33,620 bases of DNA from a virus: positions 1 through 33,620 of the IMG/VR virus record IMGVR_UViG_3300029319_000231. The stretch is one strand, 5' to 3'. Position 1 is the stretch's first letter, and the number at the start of each line of letters is the position of its first letter. A program made the translations under genes and the position numbers. Below, piece after piece: positions 14,272 to 21,497 of the stretch. The notes under the pieces were generated by a model, which searched no databases, was not told where the DNA came from, and worked only from the letters and a program-made list of their open reading frames with translations.

Positions 14272-14366
14272 AGATTCGGTTTACGCATTTTTGCGTAAAA
14301 ATAACCCCAATAAACATAATGCTTTCCGAGGATTTTTTTAGGGTCAGGCCGCCCCGGACGACACAT

Positions 14367-14405
14367 GCCAACAACGCTGCTGTAGGTACTCAGTACACCG
14401 AGTTG
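14367..14405 (+). pseudogene. Second tail-fibre-type repeat fragment
   Basis: This reads ANNAAVGTQYTEL in a different frame from the first fragment. NNAAVGTQ matches the HNTAVGTQ of the first copy, and the DNA is similar too (GCTGTAGGTACTCAG versus GCTGTAGGGACACAA). It ends against the stop of the minus-strand gene at 14410, with stop-rich sequence before it. It is too short to be functional. Confidence 0.5.
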
Positions 14406-14409
14406 GTTT

Positions 14410-14856
14410 CTATACAAATTCAAGAACTGCTATCAGCGTGTCGATGTCTGATTGCGAGTCGGTGGGCTGGTCTTCTACTATCATCAGGTAGGTAAGGGTG
14501 GCTGCTGGCTCGCCAAATTCTTTTGTGATTCTTCTAAAGGTTCTGCTGAGCCTGAGCAGTCTGTCGTTGCGGTTACTGTGGCCGCTGCCGCCAAACGTCG
14601 ATGTCATGTCTGGGGACTTCAGATAAACACCAGCCTGAACAGCCAACGAAAGTATTCGCTCTGCCGCTTGATGGTGTTGAATGGTGATTGATTTTTTAAG
14701 TAATAACTTGTCAATAAACATCTGGTCATTGACGCGAGCGCGGCCAACACCACTGTCGGCTTGCTCTAGGCTGATGACATGGCGGCGGTGAAGTGCCGCC
14801 GTTCCTATGTCGTTAACCTGATTAGGTTTCGATTTCCCAGTCATCGTCTGTCTCAT
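14410..14856 (-). CDS. Protein downstream of primase-helicase, 148 aa, unknown
   Basis: The frame begins at ATG 14856, inside the 3' end of the primase-helicase gene (35-base overlap). ATG 14844 is an alternative, and neither has a strong RBS. The sequence has a basic region (ALHRRHVISLEQ), then RARVNDQMFIDKLLLKKSIT and HHQAAERILSLAVQAGVY, then a helical C-terminal half (LLRLSRTFRRITKEFG). It is soluble with no cysteine or catalytic motif. I have the impression of similar ~150-aa proteins with an (A)RVxDQ...LxLxxxI...H..AxE pattern in alphaproteobacterial and marine phages, without known role. Its coupling to the helicase suggests a replication accessory function. Confidence 0.65.
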   Translation of the reverse strand: MRQTMTGKSKPNQVNDIGTAALHRRHVISLEQADSGVGRARVNDQMFIDKLLLKKSITIQHHQAAERILSLAVQAGVYLKSPDMTSTFGGSGHSNRNDRLLRLSRTFRRITKEFGEPAATLTYLMIVEDQPTDSQSDIDTLIAVLEFV

Positions 14857-16579
14857 GCCAGTCTGGAACCCTAGCAGTGAACGGATCAGGCATATCCTCT
14901 AACTTCAGTTCACTGTAACGCCCAGTAGGCATGTCATAGTCTAAGACGGTGGCACCCGTAGAGCCTATCCACTTAAACCTAACCTTCCAAACGTGTATCT
15001 CACTCGCTTTCTCAGGACTGAGGTGTACCGTGATCCCTAAGTCAGCCTTAGCAAAGAATGCTGCGCTGCCTGAAATGTTCATGCCCTTGGGCACTGCTGT
15101 TGTGCCATCAGGATTAGTTGCCATCTTCGCCGGATGGGCGATAAACCAAATGTGTATCTGATTGGCTCTGGCAAACGTAACAAGCCGAGTAAGCATTTCA
15201 TTGATGCCCTGATGCTCGTTATCCACCGACTTGCTTTGTGAGATGTAATTGTACGGGTCAATGACTAAGCCTCTGATGCCCAACCTCATAACGGCTTGCC
15301 TAGCTCGGTCTAAGATACTGTCGATGGTCGCAGCCTCACCGCCGCGCTGCTCTAAGAACAGGAAATGATCGTTGACCCATTTCATCGCAGACACCGACTC
15401 GACTCTGCTCATTCTGTTAGGCATCCCTTCAAAGAACGGCTTGCCCACATATTTCTCGCTAAGCTTAGCAATGTGAAGCGGAGGCGGATTCTCAAAGCTG
15501 GCAACAGCAAACCGCCAGCCCTCAGACTGCGCCAGATTAACCATTATCTGGTCAATAAACTCTGACTTGCCAGATCCCGGCAGCCCAGTAACCACAGACA
15601 ATTGCCCCGGCACCACAGTAAACAGCTTATCCACAGACGCCAACCCAGTAGACAAACCGCCCACTAGCCCCTTGTCGTAGAGGTTGGCAATATCCAGCGC
15701 GTAATCATCCGCAGAATAAACGCCTTCCAACGGCATAGCCGCAGCTTGATCTATCGCAGAAGCAAGCGCATCTGGCCCAAGCTTCTGGAGAACATCGTTT
15801 GCATCTTTGCACTCATCAGGCCAATCGACAGCCCAGCACTTAGCTCTTCCGATTCGTCTAGCCAACTCTTCAGCGAGGGCAACGCCAGCATCATCGCCAT
15901 CAACAGCAATGACTACCCTGTCCACTCTCTCAATTAAATCCTTCGCAGCCCAAACATAAGAAAACTTATTGTCCTGCTCTGGGCTTGGCTTTTTACTTGA
16001 AACCTTGATGGGCGCTCCGTTGGGTACGCTAACGCAGTAGTCTATTCCTGCTGTAGCACACGCCAGCAAATCCATTTCACCCTCGACAATCACAAGGACT
16101 GTCGCATCGTCTTGGATATGCTCAACACCCCACAGTGTTCTCGCTGCCCCGTCTTGGGTGAACGCTTTGGATTCTGTGCTGCGCCACTTCACGGCCTCTT
16201 TGTTGCCGTAAACAAAACCTATCGCGTTTTGCTCGCCGTGCCCGTTGAAGAACTTTTTGCCATTGACCACGGAATACTTGTTCGCCACCTCTGGGTCTAT
16301 GCCTCGGCCCGAAAGATATTCACTGATCAATTGTTTGTCGGTTGTCTTGGGAACAGATATTGCCCGAATCTTAGGGGCAGGTTCTATGTAGTCAGGGTGT
16401 TTTGTTTTGCCAGTCAGGCCGCAGTGATGGCAATAGTACAGTGTAGAATTACCATCCATTGTGAGCCGCATTGTTTTCTGGCCTTTTTTCTTTCTAGTGC
16501 TGCCGCAAGATGGGCAGACAATTCTGGTGTCCTCGGTGTATTGGACTAGGATCGAATCCAAGTCTTCTCTGTTTAGCAT
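14822..16579 (-). CDS. Bifunctional DNA primase-helicase (T7 gp4 / Twinkle type)
   Basis: The 585-aa product primes and unwinds phage DNA. A zinc-binding domain has C22, C25, C50 and C53 (CPSC, CHHC). The TOPRIM primase core has VEGEMD (165-170) and VDGDDAG (226-232). The RecA-fold DnaB-type helicase has Walker A GLPGSGKS (332-339), Walker B LVIDPYNY (438-445) and a later IAHPAK motif. The frame is open to 16612, but ATG 16579 has AGGAG six bases upstream, within the shared leader GCAGGAGTGCAA seen before other replication genes. The TAGG-N6-CCTA dyad array lies about 45 bases upstream. No DNA polymerase is present in the window. Confidence 0.95.
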   Translation of the reverse strand: MLNREDLDSILVQYTEDTRIVCPSCGSTRKKKGQKTMRLTMDGNSTLYYCHHCGLTGKTKHPDYIEPAPKIRAISVPKTTDKQLISEYLSGRGIDPEVANKYSVVNGKKFFNGHGEQNAIGFVYGNKEAVKWRSTESKAFTQDGAARTLWGVEHIQDDATVLVIVEGEMDLLACATAGIDYCVSVPNGAPIKVSSKKPSPEQDNKFSYVWAAKDLIERVDRVVIAVDGDDAGVALAEELARRIGRAKCWAVDWPDECKDANDVLQKLGPDALASAIDQAAAMPLEGVYSADDYALDIANLYDKGLVGGLSTGLASVDKLFTVVPGQLSVVTGLPGSGKSEFIDQIMVNLAQSEGWRFAVASFENPPPLHIAKLSEKYVGKPFFEGMPNRMSRVESVSAMKWVNDHFLFLEQRGGEAATIDSILDRARQAVMRLGIRGLVIDPYNYISQSKSVDNEHQGINEMLTRLVTFARANQIHIWFIAHPAKMATNPDGTTAVPKGMNISGSAAFFAKADLGITVHLSPEKASEIHVWKVRFKWIGSTGATVLDYDMPTGRYSELKLEDMPDPFTARVPDWHETDDDWEIET

Positions 16580-16624
16580 TTGCACTCCTGCGTTTGCTGT
16601 GGTTAAAATCAACCGTCAGGTTGT

Positions 16625-16713
16625 CTTAGGAATATGCCAAGCCAAGCAGATGCCTAGCTTAGGACTTCACTTAAAAATAATTAGGAATACACCTACTTAG
16701 GCATATTCCTAAG
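16625..16713. repeat. Operator-like array upstream of primase-helicase (same dyad as upstream of terL)
   Basis: Units found are CTTAGGAATATGCC (16625-16638), TAGGACTTCACTTA (16660-16673), TAGGAATACACCTACT (16682-16697) and the near-perfect 18-bp palindrome CTTAGGCATATTCCTAAG (16696-16713). The 14-mer GGCATATTCCTAAG is identical to 6913-6926. The rightmost unit lies inside the last codons of the 16693 gene and encodes its LRNMPK end. The array stands between that gene and the primase start, so it may control a promoter of the primase operon. Confidence 0.8.
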
Positions 16714-16926
16714 AAACTCCTCCTCTATTTCCTCAACTAAATCATTCACGGCTCTGGTTCTTTGGAACCCTTGAAGCCTCGCCGCATCCAAAGCCTTGCG
16801 CCGCAACTCAATTGGGTGACTTACATTTATCTTTGCCGCTTGTCTTTCATCGTGAAAGAACTTGATAGCGTCAATACGCTCACGGGCACTGCTGCCGTCT
16901 AAGTCCTTAATTGTTTGCAGAATCAT
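16693..16926 (-). CDS. Small protein between RusA and primase, unknown
   Basis: ATG 16926 gives 77 aa and overlaps the RusA stop by 20 bases. The frame is open to a GTG at 16965 (90 aa), with no clear RBS for either. The sequence is charged and helical (ARERIDAIKFFHDERQAAKI, then AARLQGFQRTRAVNDLVEEI). The DAIxFF...R pattern is a little like small phage proteins often found near RusA-type resolvases, but I cannot name it. The C-terminal codons are made from one of the regulatory dyads. Confidence 0.6.
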   Translation of the reverse strand: MILQTIKDLDGSSARERIDAIKFFHDERQAAKINVSHPIELRRKALDAARLQGFQRTRAVNDLVEEIEEEFLRNMPK

Positions 16927-17296
16927 TTTTCTCTGTAACCGTAATCTCTGCTCTTGGGTTATCACGATCTAGCCCCCAGAAAATATGCTTTTCTTTGACC
17001 TGCCTATCGTTCCTGTAAACCTTATCCTGCATACAGTCCAAGATTACACTTTCATCTAGGTCTGGTCTTCTTGTTGCGTAAAAAATAGTCATTGTGACCG
17101 ATAAGTCCCCCTCTAACAATTCCTGTAAGACTGGGCACTGCTTGTCGAACATGGCTACATAGTCTCTAGCTTTCTTGCTTTTGATAAACGCTGGTCTACC
17201 GCGTATTGTTACAAGCTTTCTGCTGTTCGCTTTCGACGCTGGCTCACCATATATGTGAAAACTTACTGTTGTCAACGTATTGCGTTCCTGATACAT
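16907..17296 (-). CDS. rusA: RusA-like Holliday junction resolvase
   Basis: The 129-aa product matches the RusA endodeoxyribonuclease, which cuts branched DNA left by replication and recombination. Near the N-terminus, EPASKANSRKLV is the PxxK-type strand. The catalytic segment RRPDLDESVILDCMQDKVYR includes D79, D81, D87 and D91, corresponding to the RusA aspartates, and is followed by NDRQVKEKHIFWG. Length is normal. ATG 17296 has only a weak RBS (GTGAAAG). It is the first gene of the minus-strand replication operon and is divergent from the recombination operon. Such a resolvase would also clear branches before packaging. Confidence 0.88.
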   Translation of the reverse strand: MYQERNTLTTVSFHIYGEPASKANSRKLVTIRGRPAFIKSKKARDYVAMFDKQCPVLQELLEGDLSVTMTIFYATRRPDLDESVILDCMQDKVYRNDRQVKEKHIFWGLDRDNPRAEITVTEKNDSANN

Positions 17297-17385
17297 TCAG
17301 CTTTCACTTTAACACAACCACGTTGGGCAGATGGCTAAAATTAAAAATCATTTACAAGTATTAGAGGACATTGGAGTCATTCACT

Positions 17386-17703
17386 ATGACGATGCAAAAC
17401 GACAATTTGTTGGTCTTGGAGGACGATGTCCCCTTGCCCAAGGACAATCGGATGGGCACAGGCGAAAGCCTACCCAGCAACTTCAAACAGATCATCAGTC
17501 AGATGAGAGTTAACCAGTCATTTTTTATTCCTACTGACAACGATGATCATCGCAAGGCGAAGACAAACGCAATCAGGTCGGCCATACGCAGATTGCAACA
17601 GGATGAAAAATCAGATGTTGCTGCCGACACAAAATTTTCCGTCAGGAAATACGAAGACCCCCACGCTGGGCGAAGTGGATTAAGGGTTTACCGAGTCGCC
17701 TAA
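17386..17703 (+). CDS. Small protein, first gene of the recombination operon, unknown
   Basis: ATG 17386 has GGAG nine bases upstream and gives 105 aa. ATG 17392 is an alternative. The N-terminus is acidic (LLVLEDDVPLPKD). It is followed by a compact segment, FKQIISQMRVNQSFFIPTDN, a basic helix (AKTNAIRSAIRRLQQ) and a C-terminal strand-like part (KFSVRKYED, GLRVYRV). This arrangement (a surface with QSFF(I/V)P, then a basic helix, then F.VR...G.RV.R) is widespread in small phage proteins of unknown role. The next gene has the same plan (ISQLEAGQYFDVP), so the two are probably paralogues. DNA or RNA binding is plausible. Confidence 0.7.
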   Translation: MTMQNDNLLVLEDDVPLPKDNRMGTGESLPSNFKQIISQMRVNQSFFIPTDNDDHRKAKTNAIRSAIRRLQQDEKSDVAADTKFSVRKYEDPHAGRSGLRVYRVA

Positions 17704-17724
17704 TGAACAACGCAGGAGTGCAAT

Positions 17725-18003
17725 ATGTTCAAAATCAAAGACCATCCAAAACCGCCAACGAAGGAAGCTATGCTTCGCGTGAAGTTTATGGAGACAATCA
17801 GTCAGCTTGAAGCTGGTCAGTATTTCGATGTGCCTTACACCTACGAAGGAATGGGTAAAGCTAACGTAGTGAAATGCGTTCACAACTATCTGGGACAGTT
17901 TCGTAAAGCCATACCGGAAGGCGAGAAGGTTTGGTACACAATGAAAAACACCAAGCAAGAGAACGGTGGATATTCAAGAATTTCTATGCACTCATACGCA
18001 TGA
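17725..18003 (+). CDS. Paralogue-like small protein, 92 aa, unknown
   Basis: ATG 17725 follows GCAGGAGTGCAAT, one of the four near-identical leaders in this window. The protein has the same build as its upstream neighbour: TISQLEAGQYFDVPYTYEG, a helical middle (VVKCVHNYLGQFRKA) and a C-terminal strand region ending YSRISMHSYA. Identity between the two is low but the pattern matches. The stop overlaps the next start (ATGA), so translation is coupled to the nuclease. Confidence 0.7.
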   Translation: MFKIKDHPKPPTKEAMLRVKFMETISQLEAGQYFDVPYTYEGMGKANVVKCVHNYLGQFRKAIPEGEKVWYTMKNTKQENGGYSRISMHSYA

Positions 18004-18878
18004 AGATCACTAATCAGTACAACCTTCCGCAGATCGTCGTAGACGCGCTGGTGCAGGATGATTACACGAAGGGGCAGTCCAACAGGTCAGTGACCCAGTT
18101 GATTGATAGCCCACGGGTAGCAATCTTGCAGCGCGAGCATGAAGATGAAATGTCTCAAGATGTGGTCGATTTTCTCTGGTCACGGTTCGGCACCAGTGTC
18201 CACGGCATGTTTGAAAAAGCTGTTGAGGGCACCACTGCTGTCGGCGTTGTATCAGAGGAGCGGCTGTATGCTGAGGTCGAAGGTTGGACGATAAGTGGGG
18301 CGATTGATTTACAAGAACTGCACGATGACGGCGTGCTGGTCAGCGACTACAAGGTGACCTCTGTCTGGTCTGTTATCCATGACAAAACTGAGTGGCACAA
18401 CCAACTCAACGCCTACGCTTGGCTTGTCAGGTCTGCTAAAGATTTACCAGTCAAAGGGTTAAGGATCATAGCGATACTGCGTGATTGGCAGCGGCGTAAA
18501 GCGCAAATGGAACCAGACTATCCAGCATCCCCAATCCACATGGTGGACATACCGATGTGGAGCGTAGAAGAAACGAATCAGTACATACTGGATCGGGTGC
18601 TGCTGCATCAAGAAGCTGAGTTTGACCGCATGACTGGCGGGGCGCTGCCGCTCTGCACAAGCGCAGAACGATGGGAGAAGCCCACCACCTTCGCTGTCAA
18701 CAAAAAAGGCCGTAAGCGAGCCGTGCGCGTGCTTGCGTCAAGAGAAGAGGCAGAGGACTACCTCAAGTCACTCGGCAAAGATCACTTGGTCGAAGAGCGG
18801 GTAGGCGAGTCCACCAGATGCGCTCAAGACTGGTGCCGTGTTGCGAGGTGGTGTGATCAAAATAACTTGGAGACTTGA
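18000..18878 (+). CDS. RecB/Cas4-like PD-(D/E)XK exonuclease with four-cysteine cluster
   Basis: The 292-aa product has the motifs of a PD-(D/E)XK nuclease: H68 in SVHGMFEK, GAIDLQE (D103), the core DYK (D116, K118) and QLNAYAWL (Q135). Four cysteines, C219 (LPLCTSAERW) and C274, C279, C285 (RCAQDWCRVARWCDQ), match the iron-sulfur-type cluster of Cas4 and AddB-like enzymes. ATG 18000 overlaps the previous stop as ATGA. The longer frame to 17931 lies inside the neighbour. The single-strand annealing protein lies two small genes downstream, so this is probably the resecting nuclease of an Exo/Bet-like recombination pair. Confidence 0.88.
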   Translation: MKITNQYNLPQIVVDALVQDDYTKGQSNRSVTQLIDSPRVAILQREHEDEMSQDVVDFLWSRFGTSVHGMFEKAVEGTTAVGVVSEERLYAEVEGWTISGAIDLQELHDDGVLVSDYKVTSVWSVIHDKTEWHNQLNAYAWLVRSAKDLPVKGLRIIAILRDWQRRKAQMEPDYPASPIHMVDIPMWSVEETNQYILDRVLLHQEAEFDRMTGGALPLCTSAERWEKPTTFAVNKKGRKRAVRVLASREEAEDYLKSLGKDHLVEERVGESTRCAQDWCRVARWCDQNNLET

Positions 18879-18879
18879 T

Positions 18880-19068
18880 GTGGAGACTAATAAAGGCGAG
18901 CTTCATCTCCACTTTAGCTATGACTCAGAAAAGGGAACTTTATCCACAGTGGTAGAGCCGATTGAGCCAGAGCTAGTGACTGAAGCTGTATATGAAATTA
19001 TGCATTGGTGCGAAACATTTCTGCACAAAAAGCCAATTGTGATGGAGAAGGATGATGATCGGGACTGA
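18880..19068 (+). CDS. Small acidic protein, 62 aa, unknown
   Basis: GTG 18880 has GGAG seven bases upstream, inside the end of the nuclease gene, and starts one base after its TGA. The product is acidic (VETNKGELHLHFSYDSEKGT, then IEPELVTEAVYEIMHWCETF) and ends EKDDDRD. It is probably a single small domain with two strands and a helix. No family is recognised. An ATG farther upstream (18838) lies within the nuclease gene and lacks an RBS. Confidence 0.6.
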   Translation: METNKGELHLHFSYDSEKGTLSTVVEPIEPELVTEAVYEIMHWCETFLHKKPIVMEKDDDRD

Positions 19069-19336
19069 CAAAGACACCTACGAGAAGATGGTGGCAGTGT
19101 TCCAAATATCGCAGATCCCTGCGTTGAAGATGGCAACCACTAATGGGCAAGCCTCTTTCACTTGGAACAAAGGTTTTATCACCGCTTTCCCAATAGAACA
19201 GTTTTACAAGCTAGAGCCGATTGAAATAACCATGCTGATCGAAGCTGCGCTAGAAGAGTTCTACAACGTGCCTAAAAAGTATTACCGGAACAAATTTACT
19301 GGGTTCAAGAAAGACCCATTCAGTTCTCAAAACTAA
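19052..19336 (+). CDS. Protein of 94 aa in the recombination operon, unknown
   Basis: ATG 19052, or more likely the adjacent 19055, follows GGAG by five to seven bases. It overlaps the preceding gene by 17 bases. The protein is soluble, with a mix of strand-like stretches (MATTNGQASFTWNKGFITAF) and a helix (PIEITMLIEAALEEFY), and a basic, aromatic end (KKYYRNKFTGFKKDPF). No known motif. It lies directly before the annealing protein and may be its partner. Confidence 0.65.
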   Translation: MMIGTDKDTYEKMVAVFQISQIPALKMATTNGQASFTWNKGFITAFPIEQFYKLEPIEITMLIEAALEEFYNVPKKYYRNKFTGFKKDPFSSQN

Positions 19337-19356
19337 ACCCATAGCAGGAGTGCAAT

Positions 19357-20085
19357 ATGGAAAACAACGTATCGCTGGGCGATATCTGGGAGAAGCTTTA
19401 CCCAGTCAAATGTGGTGAACACGCAAAGCAAAAGAACGGCTTAACGTACCTGCCGTGGAACGAGGCTTGGCGCTTGCTGATGATGCACTACCCAACGGCT
19501 CACTACGAGTTCGGGGACATAGAGGTTCATAGTGATGGATCGCAAACTATTCACTGCTCAGTGGCTATTGAGGGCCATGCCCGTCACATGTGGCTGCCTG
19601 TCATGAATTACAAAAACCAAGCCATCAGCAACCCTAGTGCCCGTGATATCAGCGACACAAAGATGCGCTGCTTGGTCAAAACAATTGCGATGTTCGGACT
19701 TGGGTTTCATATTTTCCAAGGGCAAGTTCAACCAGAAGACACATGGGATGATTCTGAGGATGAGCAGCCTGTGGAAGAACAAAAACCAAAGGCCAAGCAA
19801 CCGCCCAAAAAGAAACCAGAACCAAAGGCAGACGCTGGTGATGCAGAAGAAGAGGAGTTTTATCTCGCCTTCGATGCTGAGCAAACGGATGGCTGGGTAG
19901 ACAATATGATCTCACTAGTTGAGGGCATGGTCGAAACTAAGAAGGGACTGCGTTCGATGTGGGAAGCAAACAAAAAAGCTGTTGACCACATACAATCAAA
20001 GTTCCCCGAATCCTACGACAGGCTTGCGGCTGCTATGAAGGCAAAGCAAGACGAACTTAACAACAAGGAAAAAGCTAATGGCTAG
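19357..20085 (+). CDS. Single-strand annealing protein, Sak3/DUF1071-like
   Basis: This 242-aa product has an N-terminal domain (about residues 1-130) that matches the Sak3/DUF1071 group of Rad52-like annealing proteins. It shows YLPWNEAWRLLMMHYPTA, then DIEVHSDGSQTI, then NPSARDISDTKMRCLVKTIA followed by MFGLGFHIFQG. A Glu/Lys/Pro-rich linker follows (about 135-170), then a helical C-terminal segment. ATG 19357 is preceded by the shared leader GCAGGAGTGCAAT. It would pair complementary single strands exposed by the upstream nuclease. The SSB-like protein is the next gene (overlap of 8 bases), so nuclease, annealing protein and SSB form one functional set. Confidence 0.85.
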   Translation: MENNVSLGDIWEKLYPVKCGEHAKQKNGLTYLPWNEAWRLLMMHYPTAHYEFGDIEVHSDGSQTIHCSVAIEGHARHMWLPVMNYKNQAISNPSARDISDTKMRCLVKTIAMFGLGFHIFQGQVQPEDTWDDSEDEQPVEEQKPKAKQPPKKKPEPKADAGDAEEEEFYLAFDAEQTDGWVDNMISLVEGMVETKKGLRSMWEANKKAVDHIQSKFPESYDRLAAAMKAKQDELNNKEKANG

Positions 20086-20392
20086 TTATCCGAAAGGCGA
20101 GGGCGGCCTGTGGCCCCATGACAAAAAGAACGAAAAGCATCCAGATATGCGTGGGCACATTTATGTAAGTCCAGATCAGTTGAAGCTTCTCTTAGAAATG
20201 TATAAAGAAAATCAGGCCAATCCAGATCCTGACTTCAAAATGAAGATCGACATTGGCATGTGGAATCGAAGGGCAAAGAGTTCTGGAATGGAATACAAGT
20301 ATCTCAATACTGAGGTGTACAAAGCTCCTAAGAAAGAAGAGCCGCAGCAAAAAGCTGAGGCAGTGGACTTTGACGAAGACATACCGTTTTAG
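20078..20392 (+). CDS. SSB-like single-stranded-DNA-binding protein
   Basis: The 104-aa product has a compact strand-rich core (GHIYVSPDQLKLLLEMYK, then KMKIDIGMWNRRAKSSGMEY, then KYLNTEVY). Its acidic C-terminal tail ends VDFDEDIPF. That tail is the protein-interaction tip of bacterial SSB (DDDIPF), a strong sign of a phage SSB or SSB mimic. The middle residues (IGMWNRRSK-like) recall phage and plasmid proteins often next to annealing proteins. The start ATG 20078 lies inside the end of the previous gene. Confidence 0.75.
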   Translation: MASYPKGEGGLWPHDKKNEKHPDMRGHIYVSPDQLKLLLEMYKENQANPDPDFKMKIDIGMWNRRAKSSGMEYKYLNTEVYKAPKKEEPQQKAEAVDFDEDIPF

Positions 20393-20402
20393 GGGGTGAG
20401 CA

Positions 20403-20690
20403 ATGCCGATTGTGGTAAAGATTGATGAAAGAACGAGGATCACTACTGATCCTTTGAACTGGATAGTTCAGAAGTTCATTGGTAATGAATGGAGATCTAA
20501 AAGCTGGCACCCGAATTACAGGGCTGCTCTGCTGCACCTCAGCGAGACTATGATCCGCGAGAGCAATGCCGAAGATTTGGCAGAAGCTTTGGATCGTGTT
20601 GAAGAGGTAATAGATAAGGTTGTGGAAGCGCACAAGGATGTCATAGCTCCAGTGATGGACGATGAAGGATTCTTGATCGATGCGTCTTGA
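20403..20690 (+). CDS. Small phage protein, 95 aa, unknown
   Basis: ATG 20403 has AGGGGGTGAG upstream. The sequence starts MPIVVKIDERTRITTDPLNW, then VQKFIGNEWRSKSWHPNYRA, then two helices with acidic faces (DLAEALDRVEEVIDKVVEAH) and an Asp-rich end. Small proteins of this plan (a short strand pair with a 'W....YY' segment followed by helices) are common in phage replication/recombination operons without assigned function. It overlaps the next gene by 11 bases. Confidence 0.65.
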   Translation: MPIVVKIDERTRITTDPLNWIVQKFIGNEWRSKSWHPNYRAALLHLSETMIRESNAEDLAEALDRVEEVIDKVVEAHKDVIAPVMDDEGFLIDAS

Positions 20691-21084
20691 TATCAAGGGC
20701 GCTGGTGTTGGGGAGATACTGGGGCCGATATGTGCCCTAGTTCCCAACCGCAGCACTGAGATCATGGAGTTGTTCTTGAAATGCAAGAAGGGTTTGGTGA
20801 TTGAGCTAAAGCCCGTGCAGAAGAGCAGGAGCAGGAATCAGGAAAGCTATTACCGCAAGTGGTGTAACAGTTTTGCGGATCATTGCGGCATGACGCCTGA
20901 TGAGATGCACGAAGAAATGCTGTGCATAACATTCGGCAGTGAAGAGGTTCAGACTAGGTTTGGGCCTAAGCGCAGGGCTTTGAAACGCAGTGGTGAAACT
21001 AGCGTAATAACATACGCTCGGTTAATAGATAACCTGATCAATACCGCAGCGGAAATGGGATTCAAGATCCCAACGCCAAGATGA
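20680..21084 (+). CDS. NinB-like recombination protein
   Basis: This 134-aa basic protein contains KSRSRNQESYYRKWCNSFAD, the (K)SRSxNQxxYYW-like box of the NinB/Orf-type ssDNA-binding recombination mediators. A GMTPDEMHEEML helix and a C-terminal segment ending AAEMGFKIPTPR, also typical, follow. The start ATG 20680 is inside the previous gene's tail, and the stop overlaps the next start (ATGA). Together with the annealing protein, SSB-like protein and nucleases it completes a lambda-like recombination module. DUF1367-like proteins have similar patterns, so NinB is the best but not the only choice. Confidence 0.65.
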   Translation: MRLDIKGAGVGEILGPICALVPNRSTEIMELFLKCKKGLVIELKPVQKSRSRNQESYYRKWCNSFADHCGMTPDEMHEEMLCITFGSEEVQTRFGPKRRALKRSGETSVITYARLIDNLINTAAEMGFKIPTPR

Positions 21085-21497
21085 GGCCTACATACGAAAC
21101 CGATGAAGACATTGAATATGAGTCTCATGTGGCTGATGTTTTTGCCACTAAGCATGGCATGGACTGGGTTAGGAATCCGCCGAAGTATCCGATAGACATC
21201 AGCTTTCGACAAGGGTCAGATATTGTTTTGTTTGCTGAGATCAAATGCCGAAAGGTTAGGAAGGATGTCTACGACACCTACATGATATCGGCGTCCAAGG
21301 TTATGGCGGCCAAGGCTTTGACCGATGCAACTGAGGTTCCCTGTATATTGATTGTGAAATGGAAAGATCAGGCTGGGTGGATCAACTTTAAGCAAAAGCC
21401 AAGCGGTGTCGGTTTTGGTGGGCGCGTTGACCGCAGTGATAACCAAGACATGGAACCAGTGGTGTACTACGATATTGAGAGGTTTAGAGATTTATAA
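21081..21497 (+). CDS. PD-(D/E)XK nuclease, small phage type
   Basis: The 138-aa product shows D39 in PIDISFRQG and the EIK core (E53, K55 in FAEIKCRKVRKD). An earlier acidic residue in the first helix (E12-E14) is the pattern of small PD-(D/E)XK resolvase-like nucleases. A strand follows (TEVPCILIVKWKDQAGWINF). Overlap with the NinB-like gene is ATGA. It could cut Holliday junctions or host DNA, complementing RusA, but the substrate cannot be told from sequence. Confidence 0.72.
   Translation: MRPTYETDEDIEYESHVADVFATKHGMDWVRNPPKYPIDISFRQGSDIVLFAEIKCRKVRKDVYDTYMISASKVMAAKALTDATEVPCILIVKWKDQAGWINFKQKPSGVGFGGRVDRSDNQDMEPVVYYDIERFRDL

Larger units (their letters stand above)
13914..14409. other. 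Gene-free region between convergent operons
   Basis: These ~496 bases contain the operon terminator hairpin, the TATTGAC-CA-GTCAATA palindrome, two orphan tail-fibre-repeat fragments (separate entries) and a hairpin TTTACGCA-TTTT-TGCGTAAA (14280-14299) at the end of the first fragment. A GGATTTTTTTAG run (14329-14340) follows. I see no intact gene. The mix looks like recombination debris. Confidence 0.65.

Noticed and set aside
14280-14299. Hairpin TTTACGCA-TTTT-TGCGTAAA as a terminator
   Set aside because: A-rich rather than T-rich sequence follows on the plus strand, and the minus strand also lacks a T-run after the stem.
17331-17513. 60-codon plus-strand frame starting MAKIKNHLQVLED, overlapping the 17386 gene
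   Set aside because: It overlaps almost all of a better frame that has GGAG at a proper distance and a recognisable pattern, its own RBS is weak, and its second half looks random. Its first 30 residues are protein-like, so a short leader peptide is not fully excluded.
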